DNA of 64,000 nucleotides from Orbilia blumenaviensis. Lineage: Eukaryota > Ascomycota > Orbiliomycetes > Orbiliales > Orbiliaceae. The number at the start of each line of letters is the position of its first letter. Positions within the stretch are counted from its first letter, which is position 1. The stretch lies in contig JAVHNS010000001.1 of assembly GCA_036872755.1 (NCBI GenBank), positions 434,001-498,000 on the forward strand. The letters run 5' to 3'. Of the stretch, positions 12,808-25,447 are shown piece by piece. A program made the position numbers and the translations under genes. The notes under the pieces are model-generated. The model was not told where the DNA came from and ran no database searches. It saw only the letters and a list, made by a program, of their open reading frames with translations.

Positions 12808-15800
12808 TTTAGAATTTATACCTTTTTCTTCTTTTATTTCTTTATTTCTTGTTTGAGTTTGGGGTAGTGTATATGTTGGTATCGTGTGAGTTTGAATGTG
12901 TCTGAAGGTTTTGGGGGTTTTGGGTAGGGTGAGGTTGGCGGAATCGAAGGTATATATGTATAACCCCGAACTCGAGTATATACGTTAGGCGATGCAAACG
13001 TAGGGTATTTAGTATATTTCCCTTGATACCGACCGTCTTACCAAAAGGAAACGAAACTAGTATATAACTATCGTCGGTATAGGTATGCGTGATACAGAAC
13101 AAAGAGAGCGAATGTCGCTTCGGAAGCTCCGTAGACCCCGGCTAAGGCGGACTTTAAGACTGGAAACCCCGATAGTAAGGGGAGTATATCTGGAAATAAC
13201 GAAAGTGGAATCCTTCCCATTCGCTGCTGTTACTGCTGTTCTCCACGAACTTCGTCTATTCACTCATCATTGAGATTATCAAACAGTTAACCTCGTCGGT
13301 GCTTTGTTCAACCCCGTTTCCGACGTTGCGACTAAAAGTCAGTGCCGACCAGCCGAGATGGAATACCGCGGTATAGGCAATGATTCGTGGAATTTGTGAC
13401 CTACACAAGATGTCTTGGAAGGTGACACAAAAAGAAGTGATATGACAGCTGGGCAGTGCGTAGTGCAATTGTAACCATATAATCCCTTGATTTTCGCGGA
13501 TGGAATAATATATAAGATAATAGAAGGACTTGGTTTGCTTCCGTCTGCACTTGTATGACCAGTTGAGGTCATTTGTGCGATCTGCAATAGAGTTCAAAAA
13601 GCTTATGTTTCGGGCTCCCGTGTAGGGTCGCATCACAGGCTTATTTTGTCTATAAAGCATATATAAGAGAAATGAGTCCGTGCCAAACCATGGTTGAGCT
13701 TATCAACCTCCACGCGACTGTAATTTCTGCATGCGTAATTTGTGGCTTTTGTCGCCGAACGCTCTCGGATTCAACGGCGGGCTTTAGGGGGAAGTTTGCT
13801 ATAATTAGTATACTACTTCCAGTCATAGGATATGCAACTAAGTAGCTTAGACCATGTTAGTGTTACGGAATATGGTGAATTGCGCATTCCTAAGAGAGTG
13901 GTTGTGACAGAAAGCGGAAACGCACTGTTGCATTGATCATCGAGTGAGCAAGGCGCAGAGAAATGTGTTGTTCATAATATCCAACAAAATATGCAAGTTC
14001 CATTTCGGGCCGCACCAACGAGACCACCCGCATCTGATTTTATTGTCACCTTGTCGCCTTGTGAGCAGTTTCGTTGGCCGAGTATTATGGTACGCATTTT
14101 GACCAGCCTGGGTCATGTTGTTCGAGTGTTAAACTCAGCGGCTGGTGGGCTCATGGCGCGGCGGTTACCACAGAAAAGAACGAGATGTCAAGACTGCAAC
14201 AAAATCAACACAGTTATTTAATCCAAAACCAATTCGCGGAAGCCAGGAATATGTTGAAGGATTTCAATGATTCTATATTCTTTCCTGTATTTTTGTCAGC
14301 TAAAGATGAAATTATTTTCAGTAGCTATTGTATCTAATATCTACAAAATATGACATATGTTGGTCTATGCTGCTGGAGGTATTTCTCGCGGCCCGGCCAT
14401 GTCGCACAGTATACATATGCATGCCATCAGTCCTACTGTCAGGTTCATGGGGACACATTTTCATCAAAACCCGGATTGCGGAGCCCCTCAAGCAGCCCTG
14501 GAATACGACACCGACTTATTACCATTCCAAGTTGCAATTGACAGTGCTTTCCTTGAATTCCCCTGTCACAAACACCATTTTCCCCAATGGTAATGGCAAA
14601 AAGATTAGGTAGCCGACTTATAGTGAGTGTCCAACCGTAGGTACATATAAAGGTCCTAGGAGTGTCTAGACCAATGGCAAACCCGGCGTTGCAAACTAAG
14701 CCGTTTACCAGTGTTTTCCCAGGAACCTAATAGGGCCTGCGTTAGCCATGATTAAGGGGACTTTATAGTGTGGGTTTAGATTTGAAAGATCATGGTAGGC
14801 TATGGGGTAGTAGTCACTCCGTACACGTAACAGTTTAGGGAGATCAGAAAGGTTACTTCCTGGGGACTCCAGTTCTGGTGTCTAATAAAAATTTCCTTAC
14901 AGGTGCGATCCCACTTCATACATTCTTCAAGTCTCATTCCTGGGAATCTTATACCCCGCTAGCATAATCATTTCGTGCTCAGGTATACAGAGTACCATGT
15001 AGATATCGACCGCTTAAACCCTTGACGCCATGACCTTGATATTAATCAAGAAAAACATCACGGCATTGGATAGTGCCAAGAATTACACTACCTTGAACTA
15101 GGATGTAATACTTATGATAACCGTGGTACACTAGAGTGCACGAGTGCGGGTACATTGAGTATGGTAGCCCGTTCGGAATCAGCTGCGGCCCTACAGCATG
15201 AAAGTGAGTTCTGCCCAAACACCCAACTGAATATTATTAGGAAGCACTTGGTGAGTCGAATTTATAAATACTCGGGTACGACAAGCTCACACCACGTTAA
15301 TCTAACGCTATACCGAGACATGTACATATGTAGTAAACAGTGCTTTAATATCACCCCGCCCCCCTTCACCAGAGGGTTTTTGCGCTACAAATGGTCTTCC
15401 TGGCCTGCAGGATGGCCCTTTTACTATAATTCGAATTGCCTCAATAACTTCGATTGCTAGCTAAAACGAGAATTTGAGTAAGTTAGGTACGTGGCAAGCA
15501 TATGGGCTTACAAAGACTGCAGTTCCGCAATTCCTGCCATATATAGTTAATATATATAGTCTCGGTCCCAATAGTTATATATGTATCTAAATGGTGTGCC
15601 ATGTAACAATGCGGCACGGAGCGTCGCTTTGTTGGGAATTCGGCACTGGCTCGAGGCCTCCATCCCGGATAGTTATAATTGGCGTCGACAAGACCTAGCA
15701 TTAATGCCTCATATTCTTCGAGGCTCTATATTCTTGTATGCCCCTAATTAATGAATACGGAGCTAGGAACCTAATACCTCTCGCCCTTGCGGTCTACTAT

Positions 15801-15950
15801 AGTGGCGAAATATTGCGTACCAGCATACAATCTAAGCTATGGGTTTCCTCCCTCCGGAACTCAAACTTCTCCTGCTCCCCCCATCCCTCCCAGACCCTAA
15901 AAACCCCTCGCTGTGTTCCAGCTACTTCCGTACAATCACGCTCCCTCGCA
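12808..15950. other. Long spacer, no credible gene
   Basis: The first 300 bases are the probable promoter of the minus-strand hypothetical gene, with T/C-rich sequence. The rest has only short, chance-level frames, many without an ATG, and many AT-rich palindromes. No tRNA, mobile-element domain or exon series could be assembled. Confidence 0.45.
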
Positions 15951-17220
15951 TAGTTAGCAACTTGCATCTTTAGTTTGGAGACTCGCCAACAAATTCCTTG
16001 GGCTAAGCGAATCCAATTACGATATAAGGTCACTCGTAAAGCATGTTACATCTGGCGCCCTAAAGTCGCTCAACCAGGATATCGAAACCTTTTTCAAGTT
16101 ATTCCGCTTCGTTGGACGGCCTTTACATATTTTCGACGAGTTAATCAGTCTGAATATTACTATTGGATGCCAAAATTGGTAGTTGACGCGCTTGGAGGTT
16201 TTGATGGCTATGTTTTCTCTCTTCTATTTTGCCCGATAGAAAAATATGAAGGAGGAGAAACCATAATTCCGGTGGAGGATAAAAACCGAGAAGTAGATTT
16301 GCTATCCCATTATAAGACACTGCAAAATCCTCGGATTTAAATCACCCTCATCGACGAAGACTGGTCTCTAGCGTATTAAAAGCTTACGAGCAGCACCCTC
16401 GACTAACTAGAGGCATTCACAAGGAGTTTCTGAAGAAGTCAATAGGTTTAGGGTCAAGTTGCAATTTCAATTCACCCACGCAATTGCCCAGACTCCAGGA
16501 ATTCTCTGTCCAAGTGGAACCCCAGTACTTCTTTAATCCGGACAACTGCGAGACGAGCTCCGGGTATCCGAAATTTATGTGACACAACGAGCATGCCCCT
16601 CTTTCTCTCCTTGCTGGATCACTGGATAGCCTACGGAGTCCCAATGTCTAGATGAAACAGGACTCATACGATTAGGGTGATCTTGTTCCTAGCCAGCATC
16701 GTATTTCTAAATGTTAGGCCAAATAAGGTTTCACTCGCGGTTTCTTTGGTGTTAGGCTAACGAGATGATGGTATTGGAGAGCGGGCATCACATCAATGAT
16801 CATGCTTAGGTGGCACCTAATATCGAGCATCTGGCTGTCTATCTTGATCTTAATTCATTATACGGGGCTAAAGTAGCGTGGCTTGACAAAGCGTTTAAAG
16901 AATTCAGGGATAGGAAAACGTTTTCTTTGAAGACAGTCAGGATTTTTTGGCCGGAGGATGAACACGGCGATGGAAGCGAACGTGGTTCCCTAAACCAATG
17001 GGTAGTGACACAGGAGCTGGAGGGTAGGGTCCTGGAGCGGAAGTCCAGTGGACCTAAGAAGCTGGAGAAAGCAATATCCATCAGACTACCCACGGGTAAA
17101 GATGATATAGTAGATGATTGCTTTGACTCCACCGCTGGGACGGTATTATTTGGCATGCGCAAGGACGGGCTCAGACGGGCGGAATTTGTTGGGGTTCATA
17201 TGGAAAAGTTATTCAGATAG
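15951..17220 (+). pseudogene. Decayed or cryptic multi-part coding region
   Basis: Three plus-strand stretches read like protein but do not join into a clean gene. They are 15951-16340 (ends TLQNPRI then stop, opens after a TAG with no ATG), about 16382-16580 (contains EPQYFFNPDNCE, ends at TGA), and 16810-17220 (136 residues, opens directly after TTAG, so it could be a 3' exon; contains IEHLAVYLDLNSLYG and RIFWPEDEHGDG). The last two recall the middle and C-terminal parts of fungal 2EXR/F-box-like proteins, but the likeness is weak. No consistent donor/acceptor pair with kept phase links them, so I read it as a broken gene. An intact gene with unrecognised introns is possible. Confidence 0.25.
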
Positions 17221-20200
17221 GTCTGATATAGTCTCGGTCCCAGGGTCTGATATTGAACAGAGGACCCGAATTTTGTATGATTGTAATCAAGCTACAGTTA
17301 TATTATTAGTAGAAAAAAAAGTAGCCTGAACCTTTCGCCACTTGGCTGTCTGGCTGTCTGGCTGTCTGGCTGTCTGGCTGGTGGCAGGCCAATAGTAAGC
17401 TAGTAACGGGCTGATGGTCGAGCATAATTACAAAAATTTAACACACTTATGCCTCGCCTAAGTTGGAATATATATATTTTGCGAAGTTGTAATATGTATT
17501 TCGCGCGGAGTCATATTATATATCGTTCTGACACATTTTGGCCACCATGTACACACATACAACCACCAATACACATGTCCCTGACATTCCGCATATTTGA
17601 CGGTTGGCCAGGTTAACCTTATAATTTGTTGTGCGTAACTTTTCAATGTTATTCTTGGCGATTGACGGGGACACGTGCATAGTGTACCAGTGCTCTTCGT
17701 GATAATAATATGGGCAGCTTCCACGATGTCTCTAAATTCGAAATTTCGAAAATATGCCATGACGCAAGACCAATCGATACTGGGGGCTACTAGGACCCTT
17801 TAAATTCGCCCAAGGTATATCCGGCATCGGGTGGGTTTCTCGATTCATCCGATGGGGTTTATTTTGTTTACATTTGTGCCTCATCATACACGCCGAGAAG
17901 TATCTCGGGTGACCAGGATGCTTGGCTATAGTGGTTTTTCAGTTGCATCAACAGGTGTATATCAGAAGTCACGTCAATAAGACCCTATTCCAAGTCCACG
18001 GCAAATGAGAGTAACGTTATCACAAGATTCAACTACGTAAAGCTTAAAGGTTCTATTGTCTTTATTGTAAAGAAATTTAAACCCCTATCTAGCAGAACAG
18101 GTCAGTACTGATATTTGATCGGTTCGAATGACTTTGGAGCGCGTCCTGCGGGAGCCGCAAAAATACGGAAGGCAAAAAAGAGGCGGTAAAAGTACGATGT
18201 TGGAACATTCGGAATTTCCGAGCCCATAGAATTTACTAGTCACCTCCAGATTGCAATCTTTGTCTTTTTTTTTTTTATTTTTTTATTTTATGGGGTATGC
18301 ATAGGGGTGGATATGGAGCTCTGACGAGGTCACGTTTGCACGTTTGAATCTTTAAGCTATCACAGGCATTCTGTGGTCTGGCAGCTTGACTGGTTCTGAA
18401 TTTTTGCTCGCCGATAACGTTGTTACCCATGCAGTCTGGTCTTTCGCATGTCTCCACACATCAGCCATGACTTCAATTCAAAGCACCCACACTGAAACCG
18501 ATCCCTCTAGGAAGAGATAATGAACCAAAATCACAATTCCAAAAATTTCCCATCAATAAGATCCCCAATATCCATCTAAATGCAAGTCCCCAAAGAAAGA
18601 ATCGCCCCCAGTCCGAGGACTGACAAAACGATGGTTCGGAAATTAAGGACAAAGGCCTGCTAGCTAGTTGCGCAAACGGAGGCCGATCGCCAAAGGCAGG
18701 CGAAAACTTCGCGTACTAAGTTTAGGAAGGAAGCCATCTCGCCAAGAAATGCCACGATAACTTGCTTTCGGAGGCCGGGAACGTTGGCTGCCCACGAACG
18801 TCATGCGAGCCCATCCAGCTGAGATGCCAGGCGTTTCCTCGGCCATGACGATCGCTGCTCCAGGAAAAAGAGACTTGGATCGATCATGATCGTGGCTAGT
18901 TATGCAACTAGCAATGCAATGGTTTCCGTCATCGATGCATCATGGACGAAGAGTGAGGTTTTCACTGGTCTTGATGGCAGGGCAATGGATGGATGGGCAT
19001 GGACGAATCAGCCGCCTAGGTGACCTGCCAGCTCGCATCCCCACAGGGCAGGCGAGTTCCCCACATTCAGACAGCCACCTGAGATTCCAAGGGCTTCGTA
19101 CATTGGTACATTGGATGCCATAAACGACAAGATCTCGAAAAGCCTGTAACGGATAACAGCTTCCTGTTATTTTTGGCTGATAACGTAGAATCATTTCGAA
19201 ACATTTGACGGGTCGAAACTCGCATGGTCATATTTTTTCCCCTTTCTTTGAAAATTAATGTTGATGTTGCACAACAGGTTTGTCCAACCGATGGATTTAA
19301 TGCACCTCCTAAATGCTTTTGGGTCATGTCTTTTATGTCAAACGCCAACGGAACGATCACCTTCATTTCCATCGCCAGCAGGGAGAATACAGAGGGCAGT
19401 TATATGGAGAGTCGAGGCAGTTGCTAAAATTTCAAACCCTACCTCGCTCCTTGGGTCCGAGGCCAAATTCGCTCCCACAACTGCCGATAAAGGGCTAGAA
19501 ATTCTTCCGCGCTAACGACCGAACTTTCGCTCGCGTCTGACGGCCAGCTGTTCCCAGAGAAACTTTGTGTTTGCTGGGAGTTCCCTAACTCCTTATTCGT
19601 GAATTCACAACCAATGCTCATCCTTGCTCCTACTAAGAACAGAAAAGAGACAGTGGGTTGGCTGGCTGCCAATTTTCTTCATTTTCCTTAGGAGGTCACC
19701 TAACGAAGGCTAAAACCTTAATGGTTTTCAGTGGAGATTAGAAGAAGTCAGTTCACGGTGGGACCAGAAGAATCCCTCCGTCAGTCTTCGCAGTCGTCGA
19801 CCGTAGATAGGGAGAGGATCAGGTGCCTGACTGGATACTTTGATTGGTCCAGGCCCTCCAATCCAGGTCTGGCAATCTCCGGACATTAGACCAATTCAGC
19901 CAATTACCCACTGAGTACAGCATCACTGATTCTTCGATTGCGGACATAAAAACAAAAACTAAAAAAATGCGCAGTCGCTGTGAGACCTCAAATTCTCTTG
20001 TCAGTCCAGCGAAGAGCAGCCAACGCTTCGAATGTGTCGAGAACCTGCATATTGCAGGTCTGACCAATTAATTCACGCATGGTGCTGTCATAAACCTGCT
20101 TGAGGAGGTGTGAGGTCTGGCTAAAATTCTTAGCTGGGAACGATCCCAGCCCGCAAATTTATGGTCCGTATGCATGGATCCGTTAGCAAAGAAGATATTG

Positions 20201-20528
20201 GCTGATTGGAGTACCAGGGGGTGGCCGTGGCGTATCGCAGTGACAGCGCAATCTTGGAAGTCCTCCCACACCTGTAGAAAAAGGAAATCCCAGCGAAGGA
20301 CAAAGAATTCGGGGGCGGATGCTATGGCCACGATGCGAATACATAAACCGCCAACGTTCCTCCACATTTTCGCTTCTCATCTTCTCCTCTCATCCTCCAC
20401 AGGCAGTCAAGGACATTCGTTTCGATCAATCGATCTCACATTCGTTACGTAACCAGTCGTTTCACCAGACTCAACTAAAGCCATATAAGCTCTTCGCTTT
20501 TTATCACAACCCAACCCAATCGATCAAA
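17221..20528. other. Spacer with an 8-base tandem repeat and poly-T
   Basis: No supportable gene. It contains a short tandem repeat at 17344-17380 and a T-rich run at about 18261-18290. The last 300 bases before 20529 are C/T-rich and are the probable promoter of the CFEM gene. Confidence 0.5.
17344..17380. repeat. Short tandem repeat, unit GGCTGTCT
   Basis: Four exact copies of the 8-base unit GGCTGTCT followed by a partial copy (GGCTG). It lies just downstream of the decayed coding region and in no gene. Confidence 0.9.
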
Positions 20529-21170
20529 ATGAAGACCTCTGGTATCCTCGCTGTTGCTGCCGGCGCTGCTCTCGCTGCCGCCCAGCTCGATCAAATCCCA
20601 ACCTGTGCTCTTACCTGCGCTATCTCTTCCATCGGTAGCAGCGGATGCCAGCAGACCGACATTTCCTGCATTTGCAGTGCTTCTACTTTCTTGACCGGTA
20701 TCCTGTCTTGCATCCAGGGTTCCTGCACTGAAGCTGAGGTCGCACAGACCCTTAAGGCTGCTCAGGGCCTTTGCGCAAGTGCCGGTGTCACCATTACCCT
20801 CCCCGGTACACCAGAGCCAACCACCGCTGCACCAGAGCCAGAGCCAACTACCTCTGAGGAGTTGACCACTGCTCCAGGCCTCAGCACCACATCCCAGGAG
20901 CCAGAGCCAACCACCACTGTTCCAGCCGAGCCAACCACTGATGTTCCAGCTCCAACATACGGTGCCACCACCAGCGATGTTGTCACCTTGACCACCACCA
21001 CCACAATCTGCACCACTAGCAAGAACGAGGTTCCCACCTACGTTCCACCACCAGCACAGAACACTACTGTTCCTGTCCCACCACCAACCTACACTGGTGC
21101 CGCCGGAAACATTGCCGCTAACGCTGGTACCGTCCTCATCGGTGCCGCTTTGGCCATGTTCTTCGCTTAG
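20529..21170 (+). CDS. CFEM-domain GPI-anchored cell surface protein
   Basis: An intronless gene encodes 213 residues. The start is the ATG at 20529; frame upstream of it is open but gives no signal peptide. Residues 1-18 are a signal peptide ending in AAA. Residues 26-87 form a CFEM domain with all eight cysteines in family spacing (CALTC, SSGC, SCIC, SC, SC, LC) and the conserved Asp of QQTDISC, which is the axial haem-iron ligand in Candida CFEM proteins. A Pro/Thr/Glu-rich stalk suited to O-glycosylation follows (repeated EPEPTT), and the hydrophobic C-terminus after a small-residue site fits GPI anchoring. CFEM proteins sit in the wall or membrane and take part in haem/iron uptake, adhesion or host interaction. 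The exact role here is unknown. Confidence 0.93.
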   Translation: MKTSGILAVAAGAALAAAQLDQIPTCALTCAISSIGSSGCQQTDISCICSASTFLTGILSCIQGSCTEAEVAQTLKAAQGLCASAGVTITLPGTPEPTTAAPEPEPTTSEELTTAPGLSTTSQEPEPTTTVPAEPTTDVPAPTYGATTSDVVTLTTTTTICTTSKNEVPTYVPPPAQNTTVPVPPPTYTGAAGNIAANAGTVLIGAALAMFFA

Positions 21171-21489
21171 ATATTCAAAGATTAGAAGCAAAGAACAGTG
21201 TTTGGGTGAATGCATAGCAGGATTTCTTTTTCATTTTAGGCGGTGTAAGATACATGGTTTCGGCGATGTTTAATTTGGACCATTTTAGGGTTTATTTTTT
21301 TCTTTTTATTATTTCCGTTTCCATTGATGTTTATACTTGGCGCGTAGCGGTGTAGCTGCTACAGAAATACATGAGTAATCCTAATGACCAAAAGTTTTTG
21401 CCTTTGGTTCTTCATCCACCATCGGAGTCTTTGTGCAACATTCCAGTCGTGATTAAATCTCGTCCTATAATGTGATTAGTTTAGTACTT
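21171..21489. other. Shared 3' region of converging genes
   Basis: 319 bases lie between the stop of the plus-strand CFEM gene and the stop of the minus-strand dioxygenase. The T-rich stretch at about 21280-21315 fits polyadenylation signals. There is no coding signal. Confidence 0.5.
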
Positions 21490-22747
21490 TTAAACGTCAT
21501 GGATTTTCGCTTTGTCGGAGCTCTTTCCGTATCCGTCCATTAAATTCCTCCACATCTTTTTTCCTGTCTCACCCATTCCGTCCGCGAAGCCGTCCTCTTT
21601 GAGATATTCCACACCGTGTTGCAGCACCATTCTTGCCCGCTCGATCTGTCCCTCCTTCCCCAGGCTTCCATGCAAAGTAACCCGTTTCTTAGTGTCATAT
21701 TCGGCACGATGTAAGATATCATTCTCATAAAACACCGCCTGATTAGGTTTTAAAGCTACCCGTATTTCATCCTTCAAAGCTGCTTTATCGTCCTCTTTCA
21801 GTGTTGCAGCCTCTTCTTCCGTTTTAGGCCGCCTATGCGAACCCGGAACGACAATGAGGCATGCATCATCGTATAACGCCAGATTGTACTGCGTCCCTGT
21901 CCGAGGCCGCGTCAACAACTTTGCTTCCTCTTCTGGAGGAGTTGGAGCAGGAATAGTATCCCTGTGATATGGCAGGGAAAACGGAGTTGTATGTGGATTG
22001 ATCAGAAGGTTGAACAGCTCTAACTGAAGTGACTCGGCCGAAGGCAGCGAAAGGATGGTACAGGCCGTCGAAAGGAGCTTTGGGTTAGTATATAACTGTT
22101 TGAAAATCGGGAGTTTGAGATCCTAATTTGAACAGGAAAAAAAAAGAAAAATCAAAAAGGGTGTTAGTGAAGTCACTTTTTTTTTTTTTTTTGCTTCAAG
22201 TCGCACGTAACTTACAGGGTGCATGAGATGTTGGATGCCCCAAATATCAGGTCCTGATGGAGGCCATGGAGGAAACGCTTTTCCGACAATCCGCCTATGA
22301 ACATGGGACTGTTAGAGAGCATTGGAAATATAACTTGACGCATGATGCCAAATGTCAAATGCCGCCTCGAGCTCGCGCCGTCGACAATCCATGGCATAGT
22401 TAGCTAGTAAGCTGTGTTGTTTCGACGTCACCTGTGTTGCAATTCGAGATAATGTCGGCTGCCCTGCATGGATCCATATCGAGCATCGGGCCCCGCAGCT
22501 CCGCATGCGATACAGACGGTTGCATCCTTGATAGATCGATAGTAGATGCTATTGTGGCACTAGATTATGCTTACCTATGTGGCCAATCTTCTCTTCTGCC
22601 TTTGCCAACGGCTATATCGCACGCTTCCTTGGCTGCCTCAAATATGTCCTGAGGGAGGACATCGTCAATAACGACAAACCCGTCTCGCTCGAATGCTGCA
22701 AGGTCGATTTCGGCTGTTCGCTCGTGAATTTTCCCGCTGAGATCCAT
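21490..22747 (-). CDS. Phytanoyl-CoA dioxygenase (PhyH) family oxygenase
   Basis: Three minus-strand exons, 22747-22575, 22294-22216 and 22122-21490, encode 294 residues with phase kept at both introns (280 and 93 bases). The N-terminus (FERDGFVVIDDVL) is the typical PhyH opening. The splice restores DWPHRRIVGKAFPPWPP and then DIWGIQHLMHPDLKLP. The Fe(II) site is visible as HRD in YHRDTIP, and the distal His lies in NDILHRAEYD, followed by RVTLHGSLG with the Arg/His expected for 2-oxoglutarate binding. Fungal members hydroxylate small molecules or lipids, and this substrate is unknown. No biosynthetic cluster surrounds it. The 280-base first intron is long for this window, but direct joining gives an unbroken family sequence, so I trust it. 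Confidence 0.85.
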
Positions 22748-24973
22748 AACTAAGTCGATCCGCCAATTGCTTTTGGTCTAAATGTAGTACGTTTGGAGTA
22801 ACTAAGGAATCGTTCGAACTTGGGCTGGTCTAAGAAGATAGTTAAAATCCGCCGTTATCATGGACTGCAGAATTGCTCCATCTAATATACTAAAATCCGA
22901 CGCAGTCTGGTCTTGTTGAACGCAGCCTATGTTTAATGTGGGAAAATTTGCGAGGATGAGGTTCTTCCCCAGAGATGATACTGTAGCATACACCAGGATC
23001 GAAGAAAAATCCAAAGAAAGAATGTACTTCCGAATTTCGAATTTCGAGTTTCCCGATTTTCATCTTCCAAAACAAGGTTCAGTTGAACCTTCGAACTAGA
23101 AACCACTGCTACTTATTTAGAGGGCGCCTCGACCAACCATGTGCCGCCACCAAGCCTGGATCAGCCAGTTCAGAAACCACAATCACAACCCACGAGGTGG
23201 GTTTGCGTTGAAAATGCGATGCTGAAAGCTGCGGGTAAGGTTGTGCAAGTGGGATTTCTAAAGAAAACAGAAAATAAAGAAGAGAATACAATCGGTGTAT
23301 CTGACGAATTATTGGTCCGGAGAGTATGTATCCAACGCCGAGGCGGTCTGGGAGACTATATCTAACGGAAAAATCCCGACGCAGAAATACTAAACCTCGG
23401 GTTGTCTTGCAAACCAGCCTCTACGAAGTGGCTTGGTCTTGCCGAGATATGGTTGGGTATATAATTAAGATATATGGGCAAAACTAAAGCTTGGAACATA
23501 GCCATATGGGTCGGTGTTTATGAGACCAGGCTCGGTCATAAATATAACAACTATAACTAACTTGCCAGGGTCTGTGCGGCGACTTCAAGCTTCAATGCGC
23601 TGTAGCAAGTTTTATATATGTGGGCATGTACGCGACATCACTACCTTTATCTATTTTGTATCTAGTCTAGACGGGCTTTCGGAAATGGCTAAGTTTTACC
23701 CCTACAAAACCATAATTAACTAAAATAGATTTCGGACCCCTGCTCCTCGGTACTCCTAGCCTTTCAAAAATATCGGGAGCTATGCCACCGTACGAACGAG
23801 CAACGAGCAACAGTACCTAGCAGTCGATGCTGGTGCCCACCAATGTTAAACCCCTATGTTGAAAAATTGCTGAGCGGGTTTATCTAACCTAAAACATTTT
23901 ATTATTTTTCATGGAAAACTTTCCGTCGGTTTTTGCTCGAGTTGTTCATATTGCCACGTATCGTCGGCCGCGATATCACCGGTTTTAAATTTTCGCGAGG
24001 TTTTGGAATTAAACACGAGGCCGCCCTTCCCGGCTAACAGGTTTCTAGCCTTAACCAGAACAAACTTTTTATTGTATAACTCAAATCCAAGCATATAGAA
24101 GGGCTTACGCTGTAATATGTTTTCGTCTTTGCCAACATAAAACTCTGCATTCGCTGTCGACATGTCTCAAGCTTCATGTTATGCAGAAATGTGCAGGTTA
24201 TCGATAAATTAATGACCGCTCTAAGAGTAAGTATGTAGTTTGATGTATATGCGCTCCTTCCCTTAGCCAGCCGACAAACATTGCAAATCAAGGTGCCCTG
24301 GTTAAGACTTACAAAAAAAAGTCCACCAAACACTAGGGTCAATCCACTCATATAAACCTCGGTAAATGCTATAACACTATGGTTTACTTTGCTCTTGAAC
24401 AGTTTTTGGTGAGACTTAGCTTAGGAGTAAGTGCTTAAACACTACAACAACCCGGACAGTTATAATATTTTCATGTTTCGAATTCTCAGGTTTCATGCGC
24501 CTCTTCGCAACGTAGGGTTTGAAACTGTAAATTTGCAAGCACGTTGGTCAATAGACTGTGGTATCGTTTATGACATCGCGGCAAAGTTAAAGCCGAGCGG
24601 TTGGTCATGGCCATATGGACCGCTTTACAATGAGACTTGCTGCGGCTTAGTCCTTGGAAACTCTGCTAATGATCAGGATTTGTCTTTTGCGCCAATGCGC
24701 TGTATTAAGGCCCTACATGAATTCCGTATTAGATAGCCTCTCTGTAGGTGTGTGTGTAAAAAATGTTAAATAGGCCGTAAAATCGCGTTTGTGGGAAGTT
24801 AAAGGGTATTTCCGACAATATCGTTGATTGATCAAAACCCATATATTCCCCTACTTCCCGGTAGCTAGCTTGGGATATTAACTCATTGTTATCTCTGCAA
24901 TCTATATACGCATACACGACCTACTGAAACAACGTCATATATATTTAAGTAAATTTCAGATATCTTTAACAAA
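22748..24973. other. Spacer, only weak short frames
   Basis: The first part is the probable promoter of the PhyH gene. An ATG-started minus-strand frame of 84 codons at 23909-24163 (starts MSTANAEFYVGKDE) and a plus-strand frame at 24431-24736 look slightly protein-like but match no family, have no partners, and are not called as genes. Confidence 0.4.
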
Positions 24974-25447
24974 ATGCCCCAACTCTTGGGACCGAGAATT
25001 CCTCCACCCGCCGATACAGCTAGTCTAGATACGACAACCACATTATCTAGTAACCCTACTGGAGTTCCAATCATTCTTCGCGAATTCCGCCCAGGCCCAG
25101 TAATCGGTGGTATCATTGCGGGCTTGATCGGCCTTGCCTTGGTGGTTGGAATTGCCCTTTTGCTGGATAGGAAATTCAGACGAAAAGGGGCTGCTAGAAA
25201 CCTTGGGACCGGTGCAGAAGACACTGAATGCGCCCGGCTCTCCACCAGCACCTGTACCTATATCGCAGATGACAGGGAGGATTCGGATACACTGTATAGT
25301 CCAACTGAAACGTCGCCGGCACTACGCCCCTTGTGCGGAAAGGTCGATAAAAAGGCACCCAACCTGGTAGTTAAGGAGTCAGAATTAGTTGTAGAGCAAG
25401 GAAATCTTCCACCACCATTCCCCGTCTACAAAGAGCTGTCGCTTTGA
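24974..25447 (+). CDS. Small single-pass membrane protein, unknown
   Basis: 157 residues from the ATG at 24974 (AACAAAATG context). A proline/threonine-rich, low-complexity N-terminus of about 40 residues leads into one clear transmembrane helix at about residues 42-64 (VIGGIIAGLIGLALVVGIAL). A basic stop-transfer stretch (DRKFRRKG) and a polar tail of about 90 residues with several Ser/Thr/acidic patches follow. This is the architecture of the membrane and cytosolic half of fungal wall-sensor-like proteins (Mid2/WSC type), but no signal peptide or cysteine-rich ectodomain is present. The frame may be a truncated relative, the last exon of a longer gene, or a small tail-type membrane protein. 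I cannot assign a function. Confidence 0.45.
   Translation: MPQLLGPRIPPPADTASLDTTTTLSSNPTGVPIILREFRPGPVIGGIIAGLIGLALVVGIALLLDRKFRRKGAARNLGTGAEDTECARLSTSTCTYIADDREDSDTLYSPTETSPALRPLCGKVDKKAPNLVVKESELVVEQGNLPPPFPVYKELSL

Noticed and set aside
16417..16644. Minus-strand frame with CSLCHINFGYPELV
   Set aside because: Overlaps the plus-strand decayed region; no clear start or partner on the minus strand.
20483..20489. TATA-like ATATAAG before the CFEM gene
   Set aside because: Only 40 bases from the ATG, leaving almost no 5' leader; a chance match is as likely.
20475..21215. Long minus-strand open frame opposite the CFEM gene
   Set aside because: It mirrors the CFEM gene; its Gly/Trp/Ser-rich text is the antisense of a Pro/Thr-rich stalk.
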